Assembly: GCA_964409645.1 (NCBI GenBank) | Contig: CAYPEK010000004.1 | Coordinates: forward strand, 1 to 64,000 | DNA length: 64,000 nt | Source: CAYPEK01 sp964409645 | Lineage (GTDB): Bacteria > UBP15 > UBA6099 | Reading direction: 5' to 3' | Part shown: in pieces, positions 53,483-61,856 of the stretch | How the letters are laid out: every line of letters starts with the position of its first letter | Numbering within the stretch: the first letter of the stretch is position 1 | Position numbers and translations under genes: made by a program | The notes under the pieces: generated by a model | What the model was told of the DNA's origin: nothing | Databases searched by the model: none | The model's input: the letters and a program-made list of their open reading frames with translations, nothing else

Positions 53483-55816
53483 CTACTCAGCGGCCAAGCG
53501 GTTGAGCCTCAGCGTCATTGTCTCCGCGCCGCCGCCCGTTTGCGGCAACGCCTGTATCTCTTCCGTTTCAAGTTTATACGACACTCCGCCGTCAGGCGAT
53601 TCTTTTTTCGAAAACTTTTTTTCCGCCATAATCCTGTCGAGCACGGCCGGCGCTTCAGCCGCCGCTTTCGTATCCGCGAACCGTACCGTCAGGCAAGTCG
53701 CCGCGCCGCACACGTAAATCAGTCCGCGCGATCCGCTTTTGAACCCGGCCCAATCCGCTTCGCCGAACGGATAGAAGTTGCGCGCCGTCAACGGGCCGGA
53801 CACCAGCATCACCTTCTCGCGGTCAGCGCCCGCCGGTAAAACGGACAGTATCTCCGGACTGCCGCCTTCCCTCCCCGCCAGCTTCGAAATCCTGCGTGCG
53901 AAATCCTTCAGCACCGGCTTGTCCTCCGACTCGCCGCTGTATGTCAATTTTATGTAATACACCTTCTGCCACATCACGAGCTGCCCCTGCGAAGCCGTGC
54001 ATCCGTCGCCGTAAGCGCACCGCTCGCCCTCCGGGTCGCGCTCGTACGAGAATATCCCGAACGCCGACTCGGGCGACGCCATCTCGAACACGTCCAGCGT
54101 GACCGACTCGTCGCCTTTCTCATAGTCGCGCGTCGCCGCCTGCGCGAATCCGTACTCGTAATAAATCTCCGCGCCGCCGTCGATGAACTCGAACAGCTTG
54201 TCCTGCGCGAACGTCATCGCCGCGCCCGCCGCCTTCCAGTCGCCGATTCTGTCGGGCAACAATCCTTTGAAGCCGTTCGTCGGGCCGGACGGAGTCTTTT
54301 TCGTCTGCGGCATCACTCCATCCACACGTATCGCCGCCGGGCCGGGCACCGGGCATTTCGATTCGCAAATCCCGCAGCCGATGCACTCACTTTTCACAAC
54401 GTACGGCCGCTTGACCTGCACGTCGTTTCCGTTTTCGTCCTTCACCGTCTCCGTCTGCAAGCGGATCGCTTTCTCCGGCACAGGGCAATGCTCCTCGCAG
54501 ACGATACAGTTCTCGGCGCGCGTCCACGGTATGCAGCGGTTGCGGTCCACCGTCGCGAGGCCGATCACAGTGAGATTCTTCGCCGCTTCATCGAGTTGCT
54601 TTATCGCACCCGATGGGCAGACGCTGCCGCAGATCGTGCATCCGTAATCGCAATATCCGATTCGCGGAATCAGTTCGGGCGACCACAGCCCCTCGACGCC
54701 GTTGTCAAACCACGACGGTTGCAGTCCGTTCGTCGGGCACGCCCTCAGGCACAGCCCGCAGCGCACGCATGTCTGCATGAAGCGGTCCTCGTCGCCCGCG
54801 CCGGGCGGTCTGATGATGCCGCGCCGCCGCAGGCCGGTCGATATCCGCACGAACGGCACAGCCGCGAGGCCGAGAATCGCCGACGCGATGAACCCGCGCC
54901 TCGAAACGCTCACACCCATCTTCGCGGCGGCCGCGCTTCTCTTCACCGGACGGAAACTCACCGCGCTTTTCGGGCAGACACTCTTGCACGTGAAGCACTC
55001 TATGCACTCTCCGCGGTAGTCCTGCGTGCCGCCTTCGAGTATCGCTCCCATCCGGCAGTTGCGGACACACTTGTTGCAGTTGATGCACTTGTCGGTGTCC
55101 ACGACCCGCTTGAAGACCGAGAACCGCGAAAAAATCGCGAGTACCGCCCCGAGCGGGCACAAGTACCGACACCAGAAGCGCCGGTTTATATAGACGAGCA
55201 AGGCGATCCCGGCGAAGATGAGCGCCGTCGCCGCCAAGCCGTGAAATTGCTGTTGCTGAGGAGCAAATATAGTTGTTTTCAAGAAAGAATGCGCGCGCTC
55301 GGCAAGCGGGCCGACACCGCCGACCGGGTACAAACCGCGAAAGATGAGATGCGCGACAAACTCGAACGACGGCAGTACGACCTGCGCGTAGAGCCGTGTC
55401 ACGAACGAAAGCGGATCGAGCCAGCCAGCGAGGTTCGCCTCGAAGTAGGCGGCGACCAATGTGACGATCAGCAAACCGTATTTCAGGCTCTTCAGTCGAA
55501 CCGGCCCGCGTGAATCGTCGCCCGGCCTCGGCCTCAGCGCCTTGTCGGTCGCGTCGAACGTGATGCCCATCGGGCATATCCAGCCGCAGAAGAAGCGGCC
55601 GAACACAAGAGTAAGCAGAAGCAAGACCCCTGAGATTGCAAACGCGTGGATGAACCTGCCGGTATTAAGCCACGTCGCAACCGCCTGAAACGGACTGAGC
55701 TGCACGTAAGTATTCAGCAGCTCCGGCGGCAGCAGCAGCGGATAAACTGTCAGAGATAAAAGCGCGACGAAAAACAAAAGAGAAACTATCTGAATAATCC
55801 TTCTGAGTAAAATCAT
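53483..55816 (-). CDS. Membrane polyferredoxin (NapH/NosR-like) with DUF6599-like C-terminal domain
   Basis: 777 residues. N-terminal half: about five TM helices with two FCGWICPMG / WCRYLCPLG Cys motifs as in NapH/NosR, then a cytoplasmic 2[4Fe-4S] module (DKCINCNKCVRNCRMGA, GECIECFTCKSVCPKSA). A twin-Arg stretch (SVSRRGFIASAILGLAAVPF, about 308-327) precedes a further TM and a ferredoxin region with four more clusters' worth of Cys motifs (TCVRCGLCLRACPTNG, CDYGCTICGSVCPSGA, CIVCEEHCPVP, CIGCGICESKCPVPG). The last ~230 residues (LFEFIDGGAEIYYEYGF, SAFGIFSYERDPEG) match DUF6599. It probably carries electrons across the membrane; donor and acceptor unknown. Next to a DUF362 gene and a Cys-rich kinase. 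Confidence 0.88.
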   Translation of the reverse strand: MILLRRIIQIVSLLFFVALLSLTVYPLLLPPELLNTYVQLSPFQAVATWLNTGRFIHAFAISGVLLLLTLVFGRFFCGWICPMGITFDATDKALRPRPGDDSRGPVRLKSLKYGLLIVTLVAAYFEANLAGWLDPLSFVTRLYAQVVLPSFEFVAHLIFRGLYPVGGVGPLAERAHSFLKTTIFAPQQQQFHGLAATALIFAGIALLVYINRRFWCRYLCPLGAVLAIFSRFSVFKRVVDTDKCINCNKCVRNCRMGAILEGGTQDYRGECIECFTCKSVCPKSAVSFRPVKRSAAAAKMGVSVSRRGFIASAILGLAAVPFVRISTGLRRRGIIRPPGAGDEDRFMQTCVRCGLCLRACPTNGLQPSWFDNGVEGLWSPELIPRIGYCDYGCTICGSVCPSGAIKQLDEAAKNLTVIGLATVDRNRCIPWTRAENCIVCEEHCPVPEKAIRLQTETVKDENGNDVQVKRPYVVKSECIGCGICESKCPVPGPAAIRVDGVMPQTKKTPSGPTNGFKGLLPDRIGDWKAAGAAMTFAQDKLFEFIDGGAEIYYEYGFAQAATRDYEKGDESVTLDVFEMASPESAFGIFSYERDPEGERCAYGDGCTASQGQLVMWQKVYYIKLTYSGESEDKPVLKDFARRISKLAGREGGSPEILSVLPAGADREKVMLVSGPLTARNFYPFGEADWAGFKSGSRGLIYVCGAATCLTVRFADTKAAAEAPAVLDRIMAEKKFSKKESPDGGVSYKLETEEIQALPQTGGGAETMTLRLNRLAAE

Positions 55817-55841
55817 CCGCCCGCCCTTTTCGCCTTATCGT

Positions 55842-55870
55842 ATCCGTGTTTATCTGTGTCCATCCGTGAT
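55842..55870. repeat. Dispersed repeat related to the 25-bp direct repeats
   Basis: ATCCGTGTTTATCTGTG, followed by CATCCGTG, then a nearby GTTCTTG. Closely similar to the copies at 38302 and 39342. It lies in the gap between the polyferredoxin and DUF362 genes. Confidence 0.6.
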
Positions 55871-55893
55871 TCCACGTTCTTGTTTCTATGTTT

Positions 55894-56847
55894 TCACACG
55901 TTGATTTCTTTCAGCGCCGCCGGCTCGATTTTTCCGAGCCCCATCCCGGCGGCAATCGTTATGTGTGCAATGTCATTCAGGTCGGCGCCGAACAGCTTCG
56001 CGGCGTACGCATCCGCCGAAACGATGTCGGTGGACACCGCGACAGTTTTCGCCTCCCGGACATCAGCGGCGCTGCCGCCCTGCGGGCCGTGCGCTTTCAG
56101 AATGCGGAACGCGTCTATCACAACGAGGTCCGGCTTGATCGCAAGCTGCACGTCCGCGATGCGCTGATCGAGCTGGCCGACATGCCATGCGCCCCTGTCG
56201 CCGCCCGCTATCCCCATCAGATTCTTCATTCCCGCCGTTATACCCGTCGCACTGTGATGTTTCAAAATCGGCACGTTTATAAACACGTCGCACTCCAGCG
56301 CGTCTTTGTACAGCATCCACTCCTTCAGCGCCTTCGCTCCGGGGACGTCCACGTTGATATATCGGGCCTCGTCCATGAACGATACCTTCGCGCCCGCCTT
56401 CTCCGCCGCGGCGGCAATTCCGCTCCGCTTGTACGTGCGCCGCTCGGGGTTGCACGGCCGGTCGAAAACGCGAACCTCCTTCGCGCCCGCCTCGATCGCC
56501 ATCGCCACCAGCGCGGCCACAACCGCCGGGTTCGTGTTCGCCGCCTGTTCCGGCGTGCGGTCCCAGCCGATATTCGGTTTCACCACGACGATGTCGCCTT
56601 TTTTGACGAGCTTCTTCATACCACCCGCCGCGTCAACCGCCGCACGCGTCAGCTTCGCCGGATCGTCCGACCCGCGCGCGACGAACACGCCCTTCTTCAA
56701 TCCGTTCGCCCGTTTCTCCCTTGGTCCGCTCTTCAGCGTCCGCGAAAAACCGCGCTTGCAGCCGGCGGTCAGCCCCAGTCCGTAAAAAGCAAGCCCCGCA
56801 GCGGCAGCGCGTCCGAAAAATTCCCGTCTTGTTATCCTATCATTCAT
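55894..56847 (-). CDS. DUF362 family protein with Tat/lipoprotein-type signal
   Basis: 317 residues. The N-terminus (ITRREFFGRAAAAGLAFYGLGLTAGC) is a twin-arginine signal with a lipobox-like LTAGC, so it is probably a Tat-exported lipoprotein. The body is DUF362: GDIVVVKPNIGWDRTPEQAANTNP, VFDRPCNPERRTY, NVPILKHHSATGITAGMKNLMGI, and DLVVIDAFRIL. The family often occurs with or fused to ferredoxin domains; this one has none of its own. GAGG precedes the ATG. First gene of the likely unit with the polyferredoxin, kinase and NtrC genes. Confidence 0.88.
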   Translation of the reverse strand: MNDRITRREFFGRAAAAGLAFYGLGLTAGCKRGFSRTLKSGPREKRANGLKKGVFVARGSDDPAKLTRAAVDAAGGMKKLVKKGDIVVVKPNIGWDRTPEQAANTNPAVVAALVAMAIEAGAKEVRVFDRPCNPERRTYKRSGIAAAAEKAGAKVSFMDEARYINVDVPGAKALKEWMLYKDALECDVFINVPILKHHSATGITAGMKNLMGIAGGDRGAWHVGQLDQRIADVQLAIKPDLVVIDAFRILKAHGPQGGSAADVREAKTVAVSTDIVSADAYAAKLFGADLNDIAHITIAAGMGLGKIEPAALKEINV

Positions 56848-56939
56848 AGCAGTAACCTCTATTCAGACTTTTAACAATTATAATAATAAATACCGTCCAA
56901 CACTCAAAGGTTCATTTTTTATCCTTATGCTTTTGAAAG

Positions 56940-58325
56940 TTAAGCCCATTCCGCGCGAATACCGATGCGGCGCGCGGCGGCCGCGAGGTCTTCGGCGCTC
57001 AGCCGCGACTCGACCGGATCGGCGTTCATCTCGCTGAACGAGCGCACACGGCGTCCGAAATCCGTTATGTAGCTCATATCGCAGGGAAAACGATCGGGGT
57101 CGATGCCGAACAAAACAGGTTTCGCGCCTCGCGTCATCAGCTCCGTCCATTTGCCGAGCGGCACCATGTCGAACGGGTCGGCGAGCGACGGGTGCAGAGT
57201 GAGCAGGCACCGGATATCCTTCGGCAGCTTCGCAAGCATGCGGGCGGCGAAATCGAACGACCGGTCGCAGTAGTACGGCAGCCAGAGAGGCAGCCAGCGC
57301 GAGCGGAGGTTAGCCCACGGATCGAGCTGGTTGAAACAGTCCGCGAACACATACGACGGCTCGACGCCGTCCCGCCGCGACGCATCAATATGCAACTCCA
57401 GCGCGAGCTCGCTGAACTTCTCCGGATGATCCGCTGTTAGCGTCAGTAGTGGTATTCCCTTCCGGGCCGCGTACTCCCGCACCGCTTCCGAAAACTCAGG
57501 CATCGCGCCCCATTCCGACTCCGGCATTTTTTCGAGCGGATAGCGCGCACCCTTCAAACGCCAGCCGCCCGTGCGCGTTCGCGCGCCTCCCTGCCGCAGC
57601 CTGTACTCCCGCAGCCGTTCGCTGCCTTCGAGATACTCCTCGTCCGGAATTCCGCCGAGGCCGCCGATCTGGAACGACACGCGCGGCCGCACCCTGTATT
57701 GCAGCCACGAATATTCGCAGTTGATGAGCACGATCACGCCGTCGTGCGACAGGTTCCGCGCGACGAACGATTCGTACGCGCGCGGCATCGAGATCAGCTT
57801 CGCGCGCACGTGGTTGATGAATAGCAACACCGGCCTGTCGTGCACGGGATCGTAGTGCACCACCGCGTGGACGCCGGGGTTGTTGCGGGCGATCTCGGAA
57901 GCGAGCCGCCGCGCGCGCATCGCCGTCGTGTAAACATCGTCCACGTTACGCAGATCGTTGAAGCAGATCAGGAAATGTGTCGTGAGGAAAGGCGCGTCGA
58001 GAACGGAGCCGATGTGGCTCACGCCGCCGCTCGGCGCGCCCAATATTATCGTTTTGTATTCCCTCTGCGGAAAAAGCGACGCGGCCCACGCGGCCATGTC
58101 ATCCGCATCGACGGCGCCCGCGGACGCCTGCGGCGTTCCGATGCGGCCCTCCGCGAACCGGATGGCGGCCCGCGCCGCGCCGTGCGGAACCCAAGAAAGA
58201 AAGCGCGACACGCTCCGCTCGAAAAAGCCGAGCCGGAACATGTCGAAATGCTCGCCGCGCAAAGCGGACGCCAGCGCCCTCATCTGCGCCGCTGAGGAAT
58301 CCGACTTCTCGACGTAGAACGGCAT
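56940..58325 (-). CDS. Hypothetical protein, large soluble
   Basis: 461 residues from the ATG at 58325; I do not recognise the family. No signal peptide or TM. Visible features are the start MPFYVEKSDSSAAQMRALASALRGEHFDMFRLGFF, a Rossmann-like IILGAPSGGVSHIGSVLDAPFL, HAVVHYDPVHDRPVLLFINHVRAKLISMP, a Trp/Pro-rich WANLRSRWLPLWLPYYCDRSFD, and repeated His/Asp positions. SYVFADCFNQLDPW and the GAPSGG loop suggest an enzyme. A longer start at 58385 would put codons inside an inverted repeat, so the shorter start is preferred. Confidence 0.7.
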   Translation of the reverse strand: MPFYVEKSDSSAAQMRALASALRGEHFDMFRLGFFERSVSRFLSWVPHGAARAAIRFAEGRIGTPQASAGAVDADDMAAWAASLFPQREYKTIILGAPSGGVSHIGSVLDAPFLTTHFLICFNDLRNVDDVYTTAMRARRLASEIARNNPGVHAVVHYDPVHDRPVLLFINHVRAKLISMPRAYESFVARNLSHDGVIVLINCEYSWLQYRVRPRVSFQIGGLGGIPDEEYLEGSERLREYRLRQGGARTRTGGWRLKGARYPLEKMPESEWGAMPEFSEAVREYAARKGIPLLTLTADHPEKFSELALELHIDASRRDGVEPSYVFADCFNQLDPWANLRSRWLPLWLPYYCDRSFDFAARMLAKLPKDIRCLLTLHPSLADPFDMVPLGKWTELMTRGAKPVLFGIDPDRFPCDMSYITDFGRRVRSFSEMNADPVESRLSAEDLAAAARRIGIRAEWA

Positions 58326-58336
58326 ATAAACAGCAT

Positions 58337-58447
58337 GGGTCAGGCCATGAATTGGGAATTGAGTTGGTTCATTTCGCAGTCTCACGCCGAAAACAACACA
58401 CGTGCTCGGATCAAATCCCGCTCAATTCCCAATTCACGGCCCGACCC
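58337..58447. repeat. 111-bp inverted-repeat element (MITE-like)
   Basis: 27-nt arms at 58337-58363 and 58421-58447 match at 25 of 27 positions when one is reversed; the core TGAATTGGGAATTGAG is identical. A 57-bp spacer separates them. It fills most of the gap between dgkA and the unrecognised gene, and covers that gene's promoter region. Confidence 0.7.
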
Positions 58448-58470
58448 CTTCCTCCATTAGAATGTCCTCT

Positions 58471-59202
58471 TTATAAATATTTCCTAAGCAGAAAATAGGC
58501 GGCGATGCCCGCCGCGTGAACCGCGAGCGGGAGTCTCAGCGACTCACGCTTCCGCTGCAGCGAGTGGAAAAGCATCATCGAGAAAAACTGCACCGCGATG
58601 AACGACAGCCAGTCGCGTCCCGATCCGCAGAGATACGAAATGGCGAATCCCGATGCCGCGCCGAGAGGCGGCTCCGTTATTATCATCGGCCACCTCGGAA
58701 CCTGCGTCGCCCAGAAACCGAGCACCGCCACGACAATCATTCCGATCGACGCCATTTCCTTCCAGTGCGCGTGCCACCAGACCGCGCTCGGAATCGCCTT
58801 TATGAAAGGCGGGATCATCAGGTAGCCGGCCGACACGAGCGACCCGATGCTGACCACCAGCACCGCCGCCGCCGCCGTATCTTTCGCAATTTTCGCCTTC
58901 TCGTGGTACGTCGGCATCACGATGTCCGTGAATGCCTCGATGCACGTGTTAAGCACTTCCATCGAAAACACGAACGTGATGACTATGAAAAGATACGCCT
59001 TCTCGAAACCCGTGAGGCGCAAGATAATCGCCAAGCACATTACCCAGATCGCCATGCAGAAATGGAAGCGCATGTTGCGCTGGGTGAGCAGTACATAAGA
59101 AAGTCCGGCGAAAGCGTAGCGGAAGCTCGCGATCACCTTCAGAAGCATCTTGGTCGGGTGGCGGCTTTCCTCCGGCCCGTTTCCGTTTATCTGATTGCGC
59201 AT
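58471..59202 (-). CDS. dgkA: Diacylglycerol/undecaprenol kinase (DgkA family) with membrane extension
   Basis: 243 residues. Residues about 20-120 are a DgkA domain: LKVIASFRYAFAGLSYVLLTQRNMRFHFCMAIWV, three TM helices, and the catalytic region SMEVLNTCIEAFTDIV followed by EKAKIAKDTAAAAVLV. It phosphorylates diacylglycerol or undecaprenol at the inner membrane. About 110 further residues with three to four TM helices are added, longer than the classic ~120-residue enzyme; this extension looks like a short PAP2-region analogue but lacks its motifs. ATG 59202 has GGAG eight bases upstream, overlapping the ybeY stop region. Confidence 0.88.
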   Translation of the reverse strand: MRNQINGNGPEESRHPTKMLLKVIASFRYAFAGLSYVLLTQRNMRFHFCMAIWVMCLAIILRLTGFEKAYLFIVITFVFSMEVLNTCIEAFTDIVMPTYHEKAKIAKDTAAAAVLVVSIGSLVSAGYLMIPPFIKAIPSAVWWHAHWKEMASIGMIVVAVLGFWATQVPRWPMIITEPPLGAASGFAISYLCGSGRDWLSFIAVQFFSMMLFHSLQRKRESLRLPLAVHAAGIAAYFLLRKYL

Positions 59203-59208
59203 ACGCAA

Positions 59209-59649
59209 TTACTCCGCCGCGAGCTTTTTAAGGATTCCGAGCCGTTTCCGCTCCATCTTCTTGGCGTCGGCGGGCGTCTCGTGGTCGTACCCCATAAGGT
59301 GCAGGATGCTGTGGAGGATGAGCTCGCGGAATTTTGCGTCCGCCGAAACGCTCTCCTCGCGCGCGTCCGACAGCGCCTGATTCGGCGCGATCACTATGTC
59401 GCCCATCAGCAACTCGCCGCCGCAATCCTCCCCTGTTTCGTCCATCGGGAAGCTGAGCACGTCCGTCGGCCGCGGCTTACCACGCCACTTCTCGTTCAGC
59501 GTCTGGATCGCGCGGTCTCCGATGAACGTGATCGAGAGTTCCGCGCCGCGCCAAGCGCGGTCCGTTTCGAGGACGCGCGCGGCGTACTTCCGCAGCGGTT
59601 CCATTCTTATTTTTTTGCGTGTTCGATTGGTTATATTAACTGTTGCCAT
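59209..59649 (-). CDS. ybeY: Endoribonuclease YbeY (16S rRNA maturation)
   Basis: 146 residues. The zinc-binding signature ELILHSILHLMGYDHET (HxxxHxxGYDH) is intact, along with RPTDVLSFPMDE and GDIVIAPNQA. YbeY trims the 16S rRNA 3' end and takes part in ribosome quality control. GGTGGA precedes the ATG. It lies between pgpH and dgkA, the standard order. Confidence 0.95.
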   Translation of the reverse strand: MATVNITNRTRKKIRMEPLRKYAARVLETDRAWRGAELSITFIGDRAIQTLNEKWRGKPRPTDVLSFPMDETGEDCGGELLMGDIVIAPNQALSDAREESVSADAKFRELILHSILHLMGYDHETPADAKKMERKRLGILKKLAAE

Positions 59650-59686
59650 CTGTATCCACCCGGTCGCGCCCGTCGAGGCTCGCGTT

Positions 59687-61855
59687 TCATTTATCGCCGT
59701 TGCGCCGCGCGGGCTGCTCGCGATGGAGTTGCTTGAGCTCTTCGAGATCAGGGTACTCGATCCGCGAGTGGTACACGCGCGCGAGCGTCTTGGTGATCGC
59801 TATTTTTATCTCGCCGAGCTGCTTCAGCGTCACGTTGCAGCCGTCGAACTGCCCGTCGCGGAGCCGCGCCTCGAACAGGTTGTTCACCGTGCTCTCGATC
59901 GATCTGGGCGTAGGCGTCTTCTGCGAGCGCACGGCCGCTTCGCACGAATCCGCGAGCATCAGGATTGCCGACTCGATCCGCATCGGCCTCGGTCCCGGAT
60001 AGCGGAACCGCTCCTCCGTCACCGCCGAGCCCTCCTTCGCCTCCGATTGCGCCTGCTGGTAGAAGAACGATATCAGACATGTGCCGTGATGCTGCGAGAT
60101 AATCTCGACGATATCGTCCGGCAGGCCGCTATCCTGCGCCATCTCGACTCCGTCTTTAACGTGCGACGAGATGACCAGCGCGGCGAGAGTCGGCGCCATA
60201 TCGACGTGCCTGTCCTCCTCGACGATCTGGTTCTCAGTGAAGAAGTACGGGCGTTTGAGCTTGCCGACGTCATGGTAATAGCACGCGATTCGGACAAGCA
60301 GCGCGTCCGCGCCGACCGCCTCGGCCGCCGATTCGGCAATGTTGCCGACCAGCAACGAATGGTGATACGTGCCGGGCGCTTCGATAAGCAACCGTTTCAG
60401 CAGCGGCTCCTCCGGGTTCGACAGTTCGAGCAGTCTGCGCGGCGTGGTCACGCTGAACAGCCGCTCGAACACCGGCAGCAGCCCGGTCGCGAGCACGAAC
60501 GACAGCAGCCCGTTCATGCCACCGAATACGAATATGTCCAAGAAAGCGGCCTTGTAGAAAGCCGTGTTGGAACCTTTGAACTTCATCAGCGTCATCACGA
60601 GGATCACGAGCGCGGACGCCGCGGCGATCGACACGCCCGCCTTGAGCAGACTGTCGCGGTCCTGCGTGCGGACCGAGTGGTAGTACGCCGCGAGAAAGCA
60701 GAACAGCGCCACGATGAAATGCCCGGTGTCGAGCCCGAGCACGAGCGAAACCGTCAGCAGAAGAACCGGCACGGCGAACATCGCCACCGACGCGTTCAGC
60801 AGCAGACATGTAAGGATCGTCATCATCCCAGCCGACACGCCGATCAGGTATTTCTGATCGAGCATCCGGTCCACAAGCACGCCCCACAGCACCGATATCA
60901 GCACGATGATGAAGAATATGAGCAGCCTTTTTTCGTCGCGGTAAATGTTTGTTACGAACGTCTTGAGGAAAATGCCGACGATCAGAAATGACATTCCGAT
61001 CAGCAACACATAACCCGCGAGCCCCGGCCACGAAAGACCGGCTTTCGTAAGTCCGATCTCGCGCATGATGTCGATGTGGCGCTGAGTGGCTTTCTCGCCC
61101 TTGCGGATCACCATCTCGTTTTCCTGAATGCGGGTCATCACCGGGCGCACCGAGTCCATGGCCTCTTTCCGCCGGAAATCCGTCGCTTCCTTATCCAGTT
61201 CGAGTTCGCCCGCGGACTTTTTGATAATCTCAGTAACAACCGGAACCAGCCCGGAATCGATGCCCTCGTCCTTCGCGTAACCGGCCAGTATGTCGTCGAG
61301 CTCGCGCTTCTCGGTTTCGGTTATCATCCCGTCGCCGGTCAGCCCCTCGACGATTCTGCTCGTGCGGAGCCTGAGCTTCGAGGGCTCGTCGATTCTCAGA
61401 TTGAGAAGCGTTCGTATCGAGTACGACGAAAGACCTGCCGCCGCGAGCTTCTCCTCCGCCCGGTCGCGCTCCTTCGCGTCGCGCCCCGAGCCGAGATATT
61501 CGAGAGTCGTCGAAAAAATCCCGTCCACTTTCTTCTGGAAATCGTCGGGCAGCTTGTACACTGATCCGACCCGCGACGCAGCCCGTTCACGCGCTGCAGC
61601 CGTCGCCGCGCGGTCAACAAAGCTCACCGTCGCGGGCGAGGCCACGTCCTCCCTCGAAATATCGCCGGGTTTGAGAACCACGCCGCCGAAAAACCGCGAC
61701 ATCAGCGCCGCGCAGACGACGACATACAGCACCAGCGTCGTTATAATGCGCGGGTTCCGCGCGCGCCTCAGCATCCGCAGCACGAAAAACACCCGGTCGT
61801 CCATCCGTTTCTCGGCCAGCTTCGGCAGCTTGACTTTTTGTTTGCTGTCGGGCAA
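59687..61855 (-). CDS. pgpH: 7TM-HD membrane phosphohydrolase, PgpH-type c-di-AMP phosphodiesterase
   Basis: 722 residues: TM1 (TTLVLYVVVCAALMSRFFG), an extracytoplasmic 7TMR-HDED sensor (about 60-280, LKPGDISREDVASPATVSFVDR), six to seven TM helices (about 285-480) and a cytoplasmic HD domain with APGTYHHSLLVGNIAE, CYYHDVGKLKRPYFFTENQ, ALVISSHVKDGVEMA and IISQHHG. PgpH enzymes hydrolyse c-di-AMP to pApA, the counterpart to CdaA at 42 kb. It starts at TTG 61855, one base after the phoH stop, suggesting coupling; a Met 17 codons in is the alternative. Confidence 0.93.
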   Translation of the reverse strand: MPDSKQKVKLPKLAEKRMDDRVFFVLRMLRRARNPRIITTLVLYVVVCAALMSRFFGGVVLKPGDISREDVASPATVSFVDRAATAAARERAASRVGSVYKLPDDFQKKVDGIFSTTLEYLGSGRDAKERDRAEEKLAAAGLSSYSIRTLLNLRIDEPSKLRLRTSRIVEGLTGDGMITETEKRELDDILAGYAKDEGIDSGLVPVVTEIIKKSAGELELDKEATDFRRKEAMDSVRPVMTRIQENEMVIRKGEKATQRHIDIMREIGLTKAGLSWPGLAGYVLLIGMSFLIVGIFLKTFVTNIYRDEKRLLIFFIIVLISVLWGVLVDRMLDQKYLIGVSAGMMTILTCLLLNASVAMFAVPVLLLTVSLVLGLDTGHFIVALFCFLAAYYHSVRTQDRDSLLKAGVSIAAASALVILVMTLMKFKGSNTAFYKAAFLDIFVFGGMNGLLSFVLATGLLPVFERLFSVTTPRRLLELSNPEEPLLKRLLIEAPGTYHHSLLVGNIAESAAEAVGADALLVRIACYYHDVGKLKRPYFFTENQIVEEDRHVDMAPTLAALVISSHVKDGVEMAQDSGLPDDIVEIISQHHGTCLISFFYQQAQSEAKEGSAVTEERFRYPGPRPMRIESAILMLADSCEAAVRSQKTPTPRSIESTVNNLFEARLRDGQFDGCNVTLKQLGEIKIAITKTLARVYHSRIEYPDLEELKQLHREQPARRNGDK

Positions 61856-61856
61856 T

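Noticed and set aside
54488..55513. 341-codon plus-strand frame
   Set aside because: Antisense to the polyferredoxin gene, whose Cys motifs are unambiguous.
59396..60991. 531-codon plus-strand frame
   Set aside because: Antisense to ybeY and pgpH. Arg/Glu/His-rich shadow translation.
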